In this document: positions 46,752-59,112 of the stretch, piece after piece | How positions within the stretch are numbered: the first letter of the stretch is position 1 | Layout: every line of letters begins with the position of its first letter | DNA from: Hyaloperonospora brassicae | Lineage: Eukaryota; Oomycota; Peronosporomycetes; Peronosporales; Peronosporaceae | Assembly (NCBI GenBank): GCA_947650285.1 | Contig: CANTFL010001391.1 | Location: forward strand, 62,001 to 126,000 | DNA length: 64,000 bases | Direction of reading: 5' to 3' | The notes under the pieces: model-generated | Databases searched by the model: none | The model's input: the letters and a program-made list of their open reading frames with translations, nothing else | Told to the model about the DNA's origin: nothing | Translations under genes and position numbers: made by a program

Positions 46752-48797
46752 ACAAAGTTGTTGTGCTCCAACCTGTCAACTATCTGGTCCTGACCGTCAT
46801 CGCTTCGCTACTTCGCCGGCCGTAAGACATCATCATGCTGTCGTGGCTGGATCACACGTCATGGCAGCAAAGTGCGACAGCAAAGCTCGCCCTTTTGCCA
46901 GTCATCGTATCTGAGCCCATTCACTGCGAATCAATTGCATTCTTTCCTAGCTCGTCTATCACTTGCATCATCGCGCAAGGTGCTACAGCCACACATCATT
47001 TACAAGAGGCGATACAGAGGTGATTCAACAGCGAGTGCTCTAGACGACAATGGTATGTATGCATTACGAGAGAAGCGCACCTTCTCACAATCCATGAGCG
47101 AGTCATGTAGTCGTAGAGACATAAGGAGTCCACGTCAATGGACCGGCTGACAATATGGTATGGGTACAAATGCGCGTGATCCAGTTAGCTGACAGACGCA
47201 AGGAAACTCCGGGACGCAACGCAATGTGTCGTGGGCTGTAGTACGTATGTAGCGTGCAGAACTCGGTATTGAGCTTGCAATGACACACAGCTTGCTAGCG
47301 AAGCAGTGTACCTTTCTCGCGTGCAAAGCAGGCACCTACTAAGGACTGCAGAACTAGTGAAAGACATGTACAGACCGGTGCTGGAACGCATCGCAGATGT
47401 AGATAGCTGCCGGTCAAGTCAACAAGAACAAAAATAAATGGAAGACGAAGCTCGTCGATCAGCGCAACAACGGATGTTGCGGTGTAGGATGAACTGCGGT
47501 AGTGCTCTCGCCAACAAGAGTTAGTGTAGAACAACATCGCAGTAGCTCGTGATACAGATTCCATTGTGGCGCGACGGTACTTATCGATTGAGCGGAATGA
47601 CGCGTATGCCGGGTTTTGCCCACTTTGAAGTCATTCTGACGATCCGTACGATTCCCCGCTGTCCAAAACGCCGGATGCTGACGAACTGAGGAAAACGCTC
47701 TGGAGGCCGTGTAGACAGCGTTGGCGTATCGTACATTTCAACGCGACGTGCTTCTCACTACACATGCTGCGATTTCGTACGGGCTCACTAAGAAGCTCGT
47801 AGAGGAGATATATGGCCTCAGCAATCACTGGAAACGATACGTTCGTGGTCTGCGTGACACAGTTGTGGGAACTTGCAAGGAGCGTAGAAGTGGTGACTAT
47901 GCGTCACGCGGTGTGGCGTGGAGAGTCGACCTTTTTTACGTCGACAACAATGTCACATGGTGTCAGCACAAGCACGTGGTGTTCCTCAGACTCAATAAAG
48001 CATACAATACAGCCTACTGCAGGCTTGGCTGAGACCATATCACTAGTTATAGAAGGAAAGACACTCGACCTGATGAAACGGGCACCCTAGATGGCCGTTT
48101 ATGGCCAAGATCGTTGTCACGCCGGTGCCACCGAGCTTCATGGGTACCTTTACTTTGTTCACGGTCAAAGCAGATCCATATAGGCCCAGAGCGGGAGCTA
48201 GCGTATCACTTGACGCGATCCCTCAACTTGGCGGGGCGCACATAAACATGGCCTTCATCATCATACCGTGCAGACCATACTTGGGTCATCGATACATTTG
48301 GTGTGCGTGGGCCTGACTGCGCGATGTCGCTATTGTCTAGTTTACCGCGTAAGGTTGCAATCGGCCATTAGTTAAGAACTTCGGCTGTCGTACCTTGCGA
48401 CGCTGACTCCCTCAAGGACATTAATCAATCACGGTATGGCACTTGTCACGGGGACGCCACGTCGGTTGATGACCGGTATATCACGTGTGGTTTGCACCAG
48501 AAATGAACACCCATTGAAAGTGATATTAGAACACCTTAGCAGTATCATGGGGTTGACGTGTGTCAGCCACCAAATACAAGATCTTCTGAAAGGGACTAAT
48601 GAGAGCATTAGTGTCCAGATTAAGTACATTTTGTCTATGGTATTCCTATTGTGTCGAAACAAAATAAAGTTCAGTTCCCCTCAATCATAGTAAGTGAGTG
48701 AGCTTCATTGAGGTACTTGACAGATGTCTAAAGGCTTAGTTATGTATGGGCTTGCACCGCCAAACAAGGGGGTCAGTCTTCTTCGCTCCAGCTGGGG
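46752..48797. other. Spacer between effector candidate 2 and the LINE
   Basis: About 2 kb with several open frames (for example 47721-48032 and 48436-48690), none with recognisable motifs. The 48.4-48.8 kb part may be the 3' untranslated part of the minus-strand LINE. Confidence 0.4.
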
Positions 48798-49390
48798 TCA
48801 ACCTGCCCATTTTGCAATGGAGATGCGCAGGCTCGGGCCACGAGCTGCCGTCAAATTCAGCCACTGCTGCACGTCGCTGTGCAGGTGCTTTTCCAGTCCC
48901 GCTTTGAGTGGACGGTTCTCATGGTCAAACGTCTGCTGCGACGCTCGCCAGTCCATCGCGTCGTTCGTAGTCCTGTCCGCCATCGATTTGTGTGCGCGGT
49001 AGTGGTGCGTATAGCTGCACATACCAAATCCGTTCGCACACCGCCTCGCCTTCAAGTAGAGTGGTCAAATCGGTGGTGGCGCGGCGGTCGGTGCAGCCGC
49101 ATCTGCTAAATGATCATGGCAATGTCTCCTACCACATGCAGTGGAATACGTTGGTAGGCTTCAGCTCGACAGAGCCCGTGGATAAGCCCCTAGTACTCCG
49201 CCTTGTTGTTGGTCGTGTCTGCCCGAGCGTACGACATGCTCGCCGCCCAGATAATCTCCACCGAGTGCGTGCACGTGTCGACGCGCACTATGCACGAATC
49301 GGAGCCTCTTGGTCCCAGCTTGTCACGTGAGCCGCCATCGAAGAAGAGCAGATGAAGGCTCCGACTGCGAATCGGCGTCATCCAAACGGA
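48798..49390 (-). pseudogene. LINE RNase H relic and C-terminal tail
   Basis: The minus frame at 49381-49190 reads LLFFDGGSRDKLGP near its start and ends TTNNKAEY. These are the first catalytic Asp block and the Glu-containing helix of RNase H. At 49055-48798 the frame reads KSMADRTTNDAMDW, the usual HNxxAD-like third block, followed by a tail. A stop and a frame change separate the two. The activity would remove the RNA template after target-primed reverse transcription. Confidence 0.8.
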
Positions 49391-52300
49391 GTCCGCAGTT
49401 TACTCCGTGGAGCACGCAGCTAGTGCACCCGTTACGGCCCTCATTGAAGCCGCTTGTTCGTCCTTCTCGTGCTCTTACGTCAGGGACACAAAGTCGAGCA
49501 ACGCGTTGTCGACCGTAGCGCTTACCACTGCCTGCGGCGTAGACTGATCCACTTCCAGCTCGTGAAGCCGAGTCGCCGCCATCGGGTCCCAAAGCTGCCC
49601 ACGCCGCCGTCGGTACCGGGCACTCCAAGAAGACGTGCTGGAGTTTAGCGGGCTCGTCGCCCCAATTCGCGCTGTTCGGTCACGATCAATCGCTGTGCAC
49701 GTAGTTCCACAACTTGAGATTGTTTGTCTTGATTATGGATACCGTCTGCATCGTGGGGGCGCTCGATCCCGTCACCGCGCGGATGTCACTCAATTGGAGC
49801 TGCGCTGCCGCACTTTCTTGGCCGCTGTTGTTGAAGGCTTGCATAGCGATCGCCCAGTCGCACTCGTGCTTGACTTCCGTCGCGCGCTGCATCGCCGCGG
49901 CCGCCTTTTACCTCGTCCACTTAGGTTGCCACTCCTCGCGCATGAACAGCTGCTCGAGCCGCAACAGTGCCGGGTGGTCGTGAAATGAATGTCCTTGTTG
50001 CCGACGTCCGCTCGGGCTCGTCGTTTGCAGTCGTAGCGCGATTCGACCGTGGTGCTGGACAATCGATCGTGGCGTCCGAGAAGACGCCGTCTGAGCTGAC
50101 CGTTAGGCGTCACGAGTAGAGCATCAACTCGCCTGCGCCGATAAGCCGCAGGTGTATCGTCGTGTGCAGATGGCGTAGGAGCTCGAGATAGTTGCACACC
50201 ATCACCTTGCACGGATTCGACACCGCCCGTCGCACCGCCGGGGTGCTGGACCGCCGCAGTTCGAGCTTTATTACGCCATTCCGTATCCACGTGCAGCTGA
50301 GGAGGTCGCGATGCGTGCCCCACTTGTCGCCACGTCGCAGCAGACTGATGTTCACAGGCGTCCCACTGATGTCGATCAGGGATGCCGCGTGTCGAGTCCC
50401 ACGCGGTCGAGCCACTCGCGGCAGAACGGCCCACGCACGCGTCGTCTCCCTCTCAACACCTGTGTGAGTGAGCGCATAGAATTACTTTCGACGTCGACGG
50501 GCATACATTCGTCTCTCAGGTAGCAGCGTATTGATGCAGCCGGAGTAGCGACTCCAATGCCGACGAAGCAGCGACTCCGTTGCGGCTACATAGTCGGCAT
50601 GGCCATAGTCGGCATCCATAGAGTCGATCGGAACGCTGTGCACTCCGCGCACCACTGCCTCCCCACTATGTCACATGTTGTCCGCGACCGTGAAGCTTCC
50701 CACAGGCGCGTCCCGCCGCGCCAAACTCAGGTACACCTCGACGCCTGATCGCTCTGCCAGTAGGAAGTCGCCCGCGATCTGCGCCGGACTGATCGCGCCG
50801 GCTGCCCACCTGCCAACTGCAGTGGCGGCTATCGCTAGCAATTCCATTGCGTACGGCACAGCGGGTTTCTCTTAGCACACGCGCAGACCCGCCTGCCCGT
50901 CGCATAATCATGCCCGGGTTAGCTCGTCTTCTGTCGAGCCCCAGACAAAACGTTTGACCAGCTTCTGCAGCGAAGACACGATCTCACGGGTCGGCCACGA
51001 GTGTCGTGCGAGGAAAGTGACATTGGGGATGCCTATCACTGCCTCCAGAGCAGCTCGGCTCCGGACCATGTTGGTCTTCCTTCGGGCCAGCGCTAGCTGG
51101 GAGTTCAGCGCGAAGAGACACGCGTCCCAGAGGTCCTTGACTGTACTCCGCTCTCAAAGCAGAACGCCTTGATAACGGTACCGCTCGCCAGCTTGCAGCA
51201 GTCGAATGCCGTGCAGCAGATCCGGGTCGATGGCTACACCGTCACAAAGCGGCACAGCCACAGACTTCGCGGCATCAGTCTTCAGCCCAGAAGCGACTCC
51301 AAATCGCGCCAGAGCCTGCATGACCTCGACCACGTCCTCTGGGGACCGGGCATAGACAGCCGTGTCGTCGACGTACCCGCAGACCTTTGTCACCATCACT
51401 GCCGACTTTTTAAAGGTCCGGAGATCCCGTCGAGTGCTCCCGAGCTGCTCATAGAGCGGCTCCGCTGCCAAGAGGAACAGCAAAGGTGCCAACAAGCATC
51501 CCGTTGTATGCCACACATGACGTCCAGCAACTTTGACACGTAGCTGTCACAATGAATCGGATCCTTGTGCAGGTGTGCAGTGCTGCGATGATGCGCACGA
51601 AAGTGTCCGAAAAACCGATAAGTCGCTGCGCGGCGAGGATGAAGTCACACTACAGCGAGTCGTATGCCTTTAAGAAGTCCAGGAGAAGTTCAAACGCTCA
51701 TTGTAGACCAGGGTCGTCCCTGGCCTAGATCTTCGCGGCAGCGAATATATGTCAACTACCGTACCCATATTGCGGCGCGGTACGAAGCCTGTCTGCAACG
51801 GAATTATGAGCGTCGGCAGCATCGGCCGGAGACGTGACGGAAACACTCGCGTGTAGATCTTCTAATTCGAGTTCAGGGAAACATTGGGCGATAGTCAAGC
51901 GGGCGCGCCGCACTCTTCGACTTCTTGATGCGTGCTACCACCGCTACATCGAACATTTTCGGCAAGACGTCGCCGAGTGCGCACACATTGAGCAGACGCA
52001 CCAGCAGAGGAACGAGAATGTCCTCGTTGTGGCAATACCAACTGTTGCCGAGCACGTTCGGGTCCCACGCCTTTCCCCGCTTGCACATCCTGGCAGACCT
52101 CAGCACCTCTGCCTCCGACACCTCGATCACAGCGCCGCCATGTTGGCGCCAGGCGCTCTCGGTAGGAGCGAGTTGAGGAAGTCAGTGACAGTAGCACGCA
52201 CCGGCCAAACCGGCTGCATAACGGCTTGCCAGACTTCACGCATGTACTCCGCGAGATCTCGCGATCGTCGTCGTCCTTGTCCCACCGCTCCCTGGAGGCT

Positions 52301-52691
52301 GTTCACCGTGTTGTCCACGCAAATCGACGAGACCCGCCGGTAGAAGAGCCGCTGCGACCGCGCGGGATGATGCACATATGATCTAAAGAGTGGTCACCGC
52401 TTTTTTTGCTGCCGGTCGGCTTTGTCCTTCCCTACTGTCATGCCGAGCTTCTTGCACAGAGCTGACTTTTTGGTCCTCCGCATCGGTTCAGTGCGTAGGG
52501 CGCCCTACAGGTTGTCGGTCAGGCGCTTGAGGAGCTGGTGGTAGTCGGTCGTTGTTTACGGTCGCGCGTCCAAGACCGCTACACGTACTTCTTCCGCAGC
52601 TCGCTATTCTCGGTGTCCCACCACCCCGCAGCAGCACGTGCTTTGGTCACCGCTATGCCCGCGGCTGTGATGACTTCTTCAAGGTGCGCCA
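49391..52691 (-). pseudogene. LINE reverse transcriptase pseudogene
   Basis: From 52691 down the minus strand a linker is followed by KRGKAWDPNVLGN (RT block 1, near 52070) and ARIKKSKSAARPLDYRP (block 2, near 51900). A badly frameshifted stretch comes next. The frame at 51516-51154 then carries GCLLAPLLF (block 4) and GYVDDTAVY near 51370, where VDD holds the catalytic Asp pair. It continues with SGLKTDAAKS. The thumb and connection part (50.9-49.4 kb) is in several frames. The catalytic residues survive but the gene is interrupted many times. Confidence 0.85.
52674..52691. repeat. 18-bp target-site duplication, left copy
   Basis: CTTCTTCAAGGTGCGCCA is identical to 53876-53893. Confidence 0.75.
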
Positions 52692-53842
52692 CGGGACCGG
52701 CAGAGCCCGGGCTCGTCTTACGTCATCCACCGCCGTTTCGGCGCGCTTATAAATGGTCCCGGGTGCGAGCTGATTTAATTGTCGGGTCCTGTCGGGACCC
52801 TGTCGAGTCCGCGAACTCGGCGATTCGCCTCCGCCAAGATGTCAATGGAATCCATTGGTCGATTGACGGGAATTTACCAGAATTACGGGGGTCGCCTCAG
52901 CAAGTGTCTAACTACTGGGAGCATTCGTACCATCGTACCTTGGTGTTTCATGCCCACCCGGAGCTTCACCGTTTCCCTTGGAGTGTGCCAGAGACGGTGG
53001 CCAATGTAGATGTGTGGACAACGCTTATGAAGCAAGCGTTTCACGTTCATAAACGCCTTCTGCGCCCTGGCCTCCAGTCCTGGTTGAAGGCCTATGACGC
53101 GCAGGCGGTATCGAATAGTTGGCAGTCAGCTGCATCAAATCAAACGCCTTCCCAAGTTTGGAAACACGCAAACGGGCTAACGGAGTATCAAGTCTGGACA
53201 TGCTACCGTATCGCGACAAAGCAGCTAAATCTATACCATGCCGGTCGCACGCTGGACAACAGTTGTCGTACGGTGCTGCACTGCCGGGGACGTAAAGAGA
53301 CAGCGGCGCACATTTTCTGGGAGTGCCCAATCGCGCAAGCGTGTTGGTGTCACTTGATAGGACACTGGACCGGTGGGGGTGCGACGAACGCAGTTCTTTC
53401 CACCTTCTTTCAGCACTGCGCCAATCGCAAAGCCCCGCCCATTCCACGTCAGCTGAGTTTGCGGTTGCAAAGCCGTTTTCACGATGACTCTGACGCCGCA
53501 GCAACAGAATTCGAACGGATCTGGTTCATATTAAGCTCCATCTGCCAAGAACATTTGTGGACCGAGCGGAACTCGGCGGTCTTTAGAGGAGCCGTGACTA
53601 CTCCATCCGCAAGTGTCCAAATGTACTGGACACGCGGTGTTCGCCAGCTACGGGCAATTGCAATACGCGAGCATCGAGCCGCGGCTACAGCCGTACGAGG
53701 GGCTCGACTACATGCCTGTCTTGAACTTCTGATTCAAGAGCCCCGTGGACACCCGCCCTACGCGGGTGTCAGCCACGATCCGCTGCCGCGACCGGCGCTC
53801 ATATCCTGGCTCAGGATTTTTCAGACCTCTTGTCCACATTAA
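52692..53842 (+). pseudogene. C-terminal LINE ORF2 fragment with RT-type zinc-binding domain
   Basis: This stretch is open for about 380 codons without a stop, and the frame even runs open into the left flank to 52538. The middle (about 53250-53340) reads CRTVLHC, then HIFWECP, the C-C-H-C pattern of the zinc-binding domain found after RT in many plant and oomycete LINEs. A Trp-rich C-terminal region follows (WFILSSICQEHLWTERN). The RT core is missing because the copy is 5'-truncated, so it cannot act alone. The intact frame implies a fairly recent insertion. Confidence 0.75.
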
Positions 53843-53875
53843 ATATGTCAATAGATGATCATGAAACTCCTCCTC
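52692..53875 (+). mobile_element. 5'-truncated LINE fragment inserted on the opposite strand
   Basis: 1184 bp bounded by an 18-bp direct repeat. Taking it out joins the host LINE linker, so the minus-strand reading continues from the endonuclease side into ...HLEEVITAAG and onward to RT. It holds the C-terminal end of a LINE ORF2 whose stop is 33 bp before the right boundary. A 5' truncation, a short 3' end and a long duplication are what target-primed insertion produces. There is no poly-A tail; the end reads GATGATCATGAAACTC. Confidence 0.75.
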
Positions 53876-53893
53876 CTTCTTCAAGGTGCGCCA
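53876..53893. repeat. 18-bp target-site duplication, right copy
   Basis: Identical to 52674-52691. Confidence 0.75.
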
Positions 53894-54431
53894 ACGCGCC
53901 TGCAAAGAAGACCCCGTCACTGCCTCGGACGTTTCTGCAGCGTTTGACGGCGGGTACACCATCCGCCTCGCCTTCACTTGCACCGAACGACCGGGTACCG
54001 CGACACGTACCGCGACGCCGTTGTGGTCAGAAAAAGCCTTAGAATGGATGTGCCTACCTCTCGAACCCAGTCGCCGTGGTCGGACGAGGAGTACCACCAG
54101 TTCTGACGACAGCTCGCCGCTAATCCTCTTGGAAATTTGTAGAAGTACGTGTGGTGCTTTGCACGTCATTCGATTTCCGTGTCGTCGGCCTTGAGTTCGT
54201 CTTCCAACACGTCCTCTCAGAGCACCGCGTCGCAGCAGTCGACAAAGAGCGAGATAGTCGAGCAAGTTCCACCGCGACTTTGACGACCGATCACTAGTCT
54301 CAGGGGCCGAGCAGTTGAAGTCCTTCACAGGAACACATGGCCGCCAAAACTGGTGACCACTTCTTTCAGCGAGCTGAACAGTGTCTCCCGCTCCGAGACT
54401 TGTACCGGCGCATTCACGTTGATGATAGTAT
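53894..54431 (-). pseudogene. LINE endonuclease, C-terminal half
   Basis: On the minus strand from 54431 down, frames give NVNAPVQVSERETLFSSL (the N-x-x-A-P and E-R motif of LINE endonucleases), then DFNC (normally GDFN) near 54315. ARVDRLYVS follows near 54075, then SDHNGVAVRV near 54020 (the catalytic SDH motif). Frame changes separate the blocks. The N-terminal half is at 56226-56591 beyond the 1794-bp insert. Confidence 0.8.
54428..54431. repeat. 4-bp target duplication (GTAT), left copy
   Basis: GTAT precedes the insert. With the preceding A it could be the 5-bp AGTAT. Confidence 0.65.
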
Positions 54432-56225
54432 TGTGGCAAAGTCATTAATAAAATTTGATGATATGGATCGGTGGCCATCTAAATGAGGCGCCACGTACTG
54501 GTAAAAAATGGCACCAAGTGATCTGGCGATCCGATGGGAGACGGAAGGTGATCCCCCGGAGATCGACGAACCGATCCAACGGTCGGCCGAAGGATGGACG
54601 TGGAACGGTCTGAGACGAGGCGCAGAAAGGGGTGATTTTCTTGGAACAATCTAGGACGAGTCGCAGACATAGATAATTTCCACAGTGCGATCTGGGATGA
54701 GGGACTAGATTGAACCAGGCGACCGATCTGAACTGAGAAAGGTACTTCTGAGACCAAGCGATGCGACGTGACTCTGTGACAAAGTTGTAGCATTTAGGTG
54801 ATCGAAGATACCCATCACCGATCTCCAATGGGAATACTGATTTAGGTTAATTATGGACCGATCTGGAAGTGCGGATGTTTGTGGGAGTCCGTGGGACGTT
54901 GTGAAAACTGTGGATGGTCCCATTGTGCGGATAAACCCTTGCGGATGGTATCGGACCATGCACAACGAACGGAAGAACATATAGGGCCGGATCGCACTGT
55001 GTCGGTCCTCAACGATCTCGAATTGGGCATCAGATCGATCATGTTCCCTGCTGATTATGGATATATCGATGATGGAGCTATTGGATTGTGATATATATGC
55101 TTGTTGAAGGTCCATGAGTGATGTCCTAAAAGTTCATACCGAAAGAGCTAGTGGAAGCCGTTTGAATTGACGTCGCAAAATGGATTTAGACACATTTGGC
55201 ATTTGGATACTATTTTGGACTTTTCGGTACCAAAATTGGGTATTTAGGTACCGCATTTGGAATTTGCTCCCTTTTTGGTGTCTAGGTACGATATCGGGAG
55301 TATTGGCGCTATCTTTGGAGCACAGGTCACGAGATTTCGACACGTGTTCAAGGGTGCGGTCAAGTTTAAAGGTGATATCGACTTGGAGAGTGACCTACAG
55401 TTTGGAATAGGCTTAAGGATAGGATGACTATTAATTTGGTTGGATAATAAAACAGTTACCGTTTTTACATACAAAGCACGTCGCAGACTTCTCTTCCGGG
55501 CAGGATATTTGGCCTTCCGTCGATCAAGAGACGTCGCCGCGCCGTGTTTCGTGTACTCGCCTTGGATTGTTTGGCCAAGGTGGGGTTAAGGTAACTCAAC
55601 TCAACTCAAACTGCTAGGGTAGCAGCAAACAACGGTAAAGGAAAAGGATTTTGGTTAAAAGATCGCGAGGCGGGTCAAGTGGTCAGGAGATCTGGACAAG
55701 GAGTTCAAGACACGACGGAGCAAGACTGAAGCGATCTACAGGGCAGATCGGCACGTTTCATTTTGGCGAAACAAGCAACCGATATGCCCACATTGCGCAC
55801 CTCCGGCAAGATCGGCCGATCCCAACGCAAGATCGACGCAAGACTATCATTGGCTGAGTGAGGATTTCCGCACAGCAAAGACCCTGACCCCGAAGACAAA
55901 TCAAAATCGGTGTGATTCAAGATCGATATCGCGACGTTTCCAAATAGAGATCGCCGCGACTCAAGATCAAGATCGCAGAACCCCGTTCGTGGTGTGAAGC
56001 TTTCCGCACCGGAAGCGAACTCTCAACCCCAACCTCTCAGCGAGATCGACATCTCCCAAGGCCGTTACGAAGGGCTCAAGCCAGCGTAACAGACGGGTAC
56101 ACAAGGTGAGCACAAGGCTATACAACAAGGCACGGATCGGAGTACCCCATCCGTTATTCGGCCCGTCTGGGCAAGTGGAAGATCGACCCTCACTCAAGCG
56201 ATTTTGCGAGATCGACTTCACCACA
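54432..56225. mobile_element. 1794-bp LTR-like insertion (probable solo LTR), GATC-rich
   Basis: It begins TGTGGCAAAGTC and ends GACTTCACCACA, i.e. TG...CA with 10 of 12 terminal bases inverted-complementary. It is flanked by GTAT on both sides. Removing it restores one continuous minus-strand endonuclease reading across the N-x-x-A-P motif. It has no gene. I count about 30 GATC tetramers, roughly four times chance. The stretch 55660-55735 resembles 31855-31945, which suggests the LTR belongs to Gypsy family B. Confidence 0.75.
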
Positions 56226-56229
56226 GTAT
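56226..56229. repeat. 4-bp target duplication (GTAT), right copy
   Basis: It matches 54428-54431. Confidence 0.65.
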
Positions 56230-56591
56230 ACTCGATGGCGTCAGTCATCTCCGTCACCACAATTCAATGCGAGTTCCAGTCCGCCTCACAAAACGCGCGT
56301 AGTGCTGTGACCCGACTATACGGGAGCAAGAGGATGTCGACGTCGCCGGTTCGTCCTTCGCTCGGGCTCCAGAGCTATAACTTCTTCTAACCATCGGCCA
56401 CGAATCCCCTCGACCGTAGATGACGCACTGCATTTCCGGCTGTTGCACTCGCAGTTACCCGCGTCTCTTGCAAGCAGGTGATGTCCAGAAGGACATCTTG
56501 TGCCGATGACGAAAGTGCTTGAAATAGCGGCTCTGTCATTACTGTTTTTCTTCCTGCCCATCACGTTCTGAGTCAGAAGCCTACACTTCAC
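56226..56591 (-). pseudogene. LINE endonuclease, N-terminal half (start of ORF2)
   Basis: The minus-strand frame from 56591 starts MKCRLLTQNVMG, matching the TQN opening of EEP endonucleases. In another frame near 56485-56460 it reads DITCLQETR, the metal-binding QE motif. Near the left end it reads EYT, continued at 54431 after the insertion. A frameshift and stops exclude activity. This half defines the likely ORF2 start at 56591. Confidence 0.78.
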
Positions 56592-57371
56592 GTCATGATC
56601 CGACCCGCGACTGCCTCTTGTACGCCTTTCTCATACGAGCTGTGAATGCGTTTGTATTGTTGTCGGGAATATATTGGTAACGACGTGCGGCGTTGTCGTG
56701 CCCGACTCGCATATGCCAAGTGTTCGACCAGCGCTTTAGTCAGGACCATAGAGTCATCGACACTCCTAATCTCGTCGTCGTCGTCGTCGACTTAGACCCG
56801 AGAGCACGTGTCAAGGATGACAAGACCATAGTCCAGCTGCTTCGGGAAGCGACGGGGGCAGAGCAGTATCAGCAGGTAGAGTACCGCGCCGAGCATATCG
56901 TCGAGGGCTGGCTTTGAGATCCCGGTGAGCAGGTCGTTATCGAACTCCCCCACCTTGCTCCACCACGCTGTCGCGTGCGTCGGGATCCAGAGTTTGTAGA
57001 GATCGAACCTCCGTCGCCTGCTTCATGCACAGCGCGCGCACCGGCCTGGCCAGGCTCCTATCAGTGGCGTGGTGCTCGATCTGCGCAGGTTGAGCGTCGC
57101 TATAAGTGTTTGACCAAAGTCGTACACTCCGTCTTACTCCGCGTGTAGCTCTATGAGAGGGAACGGGATGGCGGTAAACACCCCCACCAGGCTTCTTAAG
57201 TGGTGCTATTTATAGCTCGAAAGTTTATCGCCTCCAGTCGACCGGGCTGGATCCATCGACGTCTGACTCCGCCACTTTGCGACCGCAATTACGTTCTCCG
57301 TCTTGCGGCGGTTGCGCTCGTTGGTATCGGCCTTCTTTAGCCGCGCGTGAGCAGACTTTAGATGCAGAAGC
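56592..57371 (-). other. Region between LINE ORF1 and ORF2
   Basis: About 780 bp with short frames and no recognised motif. It is probably the end of ORF1 or an inter-ORF spacer. Confidence 0.4.
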
Positions 57372-59112
57372 TTACTGACGTTGGTCTCCGGCCTGGCCGT
57401 CTCTAAATGCGGTCGTACGGATCGTTGCTGGTTCGTAGCGCGTTTCTTGTGCCGGCGCGTCGCAGCAAGCGTAGCTTTGTTGTCGACGACCCCCCCGTCT
57501 AGCCGCCACTACCTCGTTCCATTTGTAGACTTCATCGCCTGACGGAATACTTTTTCGCGGAATGCTCGGCATTTGGCTGGCTATTGGGACTACGTGGCCG
57601 TTCGCGGTTGACTGCGCATCAGCGTCTTGCTCCGCACGGACTTCCGAAACTTCGGGAGGAAGACGGGACGGGACGTTGACCGTGGTGTCGCTCACATCCA
57701 AGCCTTCTCCGTCTCTCGAGGACTTCTCGCTGTCGATCGAGCGCGAAGGTATGTGCGATTTGGACGCCTCAAGCTCATCGACCGCCATCGTGGCTACGAG
57801 CGACTTTATATCCTTGTCGGAAGCCTTGAGTGCGGTCTCATTCGCCGCGGCCGTCGCCGTTGCCTCCGCCTAAGCCGTAGTCACTTCTGCAGCATCCACC
57901 TGTTTTGAAACCGCCTTCGCCGCAGCGATTGCCGCTGCCGCCTCCTATAAAAAAGTGCTGCCTCGATTGCCGCCGCAGGTGCAATAGCCGCGACTCGACA
58001 TCATGCTGCTGAGTCGCAGCCGTCGCTGATGACACTGTCGTCGGCTGACCAGCCGATGTCGCATCCACATTCTGAACCACTGTCTTCTCCGCAGCCGCCG
58101 TGCCGAGGACACCTGAGTTGCCACAGCTTGCGCTGCCGCATCTTGAGCTGCAGCCGTCTTGACCGCTGCCATCTTCTTTTTCGCCTACTCGTCTTCGAGA
58201 GTCGCATCACGTTAAGCTCAGCCGTCACCACTGCCTGGTCTTCCACTCGCGCATCGACTTCGCGCTTGCGAACTCCGCTTTCGCGTCGTGCAGCTGCTGC
58301 CCTCCCTGCATCAATTCGGCACAGTCTGTCCTCGAGTCCAAGCGCCACCTTCTTGTGAGAAATGTCTGCTGACCCTTGGTCCAGCCCTCCGCATGAGGGA
58401 GTAGGCTCGCACAGTTTTTTGCCGGAGTTGTCACTATCATCGTGAAGTTCGCCGAAGTCTTCTTTCTATCAACAGTCGCGCAGGCCTTCCGGAAGTGACT
58501 CACATAGAGGCAGCACTGGCAGAATTCGTGATTGCTCTTCTGCGGGTGCAACATCGAAGCCTCAATTTCATATTTACTGTCGTGATGCGAAGCACGTGCT
58601 TCCAATCGAGCTCTTAGCGGCACTTCGTAGGGTCAAAGGTGAGCGTCCATCGATGCGCGCCGAAAACGTTCGCACTGGTGGCTCCGCGCGACTCGATCGC
58701 GAGCACAGCCGTCGACGTCTTGGCTGCGATCCAGGCTCGGATCTCGGCCGGGATGAATGCACTCTTGCCTAGCACTTGCAACTGTAAGAGAATTGAGACC
58801 GTGTCATCTGTTTAGACGGATTTCTCGTCTACCGTGCTTGGGACTTCTGCTACAAGAGGCTAATGTCGTAAGCAGTCCACGTGGAGGTTGGCCGTCGCAT
58901 ATGCATCTCTGGAGGTACGATGGTCGAAAACAAATGCCACGATCGGCGAGAGACTTGAGCACCTGAAGCGTTATAGTGCCAGAAAGTGCGCCTTCGCTCG
59001 CTCCTTGGCGTCCGGTGTGGCCGATGCTGCGAACATCAGGCTGTACAGTTTCTTGCGCGCACCGAACTCAGGGAGAATGAGCCCGGCTAACAGCAGTTCG
59101 AAGAGCTTATGA
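57372..59112 (-). pseudogene. LINE ORF1 pseudogene (Gag-like, CCHC knuckle)
   Basis: Reading the minus strand from about 59112, one sees a segment with LFELLLAGLILPEFGARKKLYSLMF-type composition and then HRWTLTFDP near 58640. CQCCLYVSHFRKAC follows near 58510, a CX2CX4HX4C zinc knuckle. Next comes a long charged, Ala/Arg-rich region (58350-57840), probably a coiled coil, and a Ser/Glu-rich tail (57788-57372). Several frame changes are present. ORF1 proteins bind element RNA and form particles. The order relative to ORF2 fits a standard two-ORF LINE. Confidence 0.65.

Noticed and set aside
53708..54478. 256-codon minus-strand frame
   Set aside because: It spans the LINE fragment boundary, the endonuclease and the insertion edge in one frame, while the endonuclease motifs lie in several frames. 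It is not one gene.
57562..58358. Plus-strand open frames rich in Ser/Ala
   Set aside because: They are antisense to the LINE ORF1 charged region; the low-complexity composition keeps frames open.
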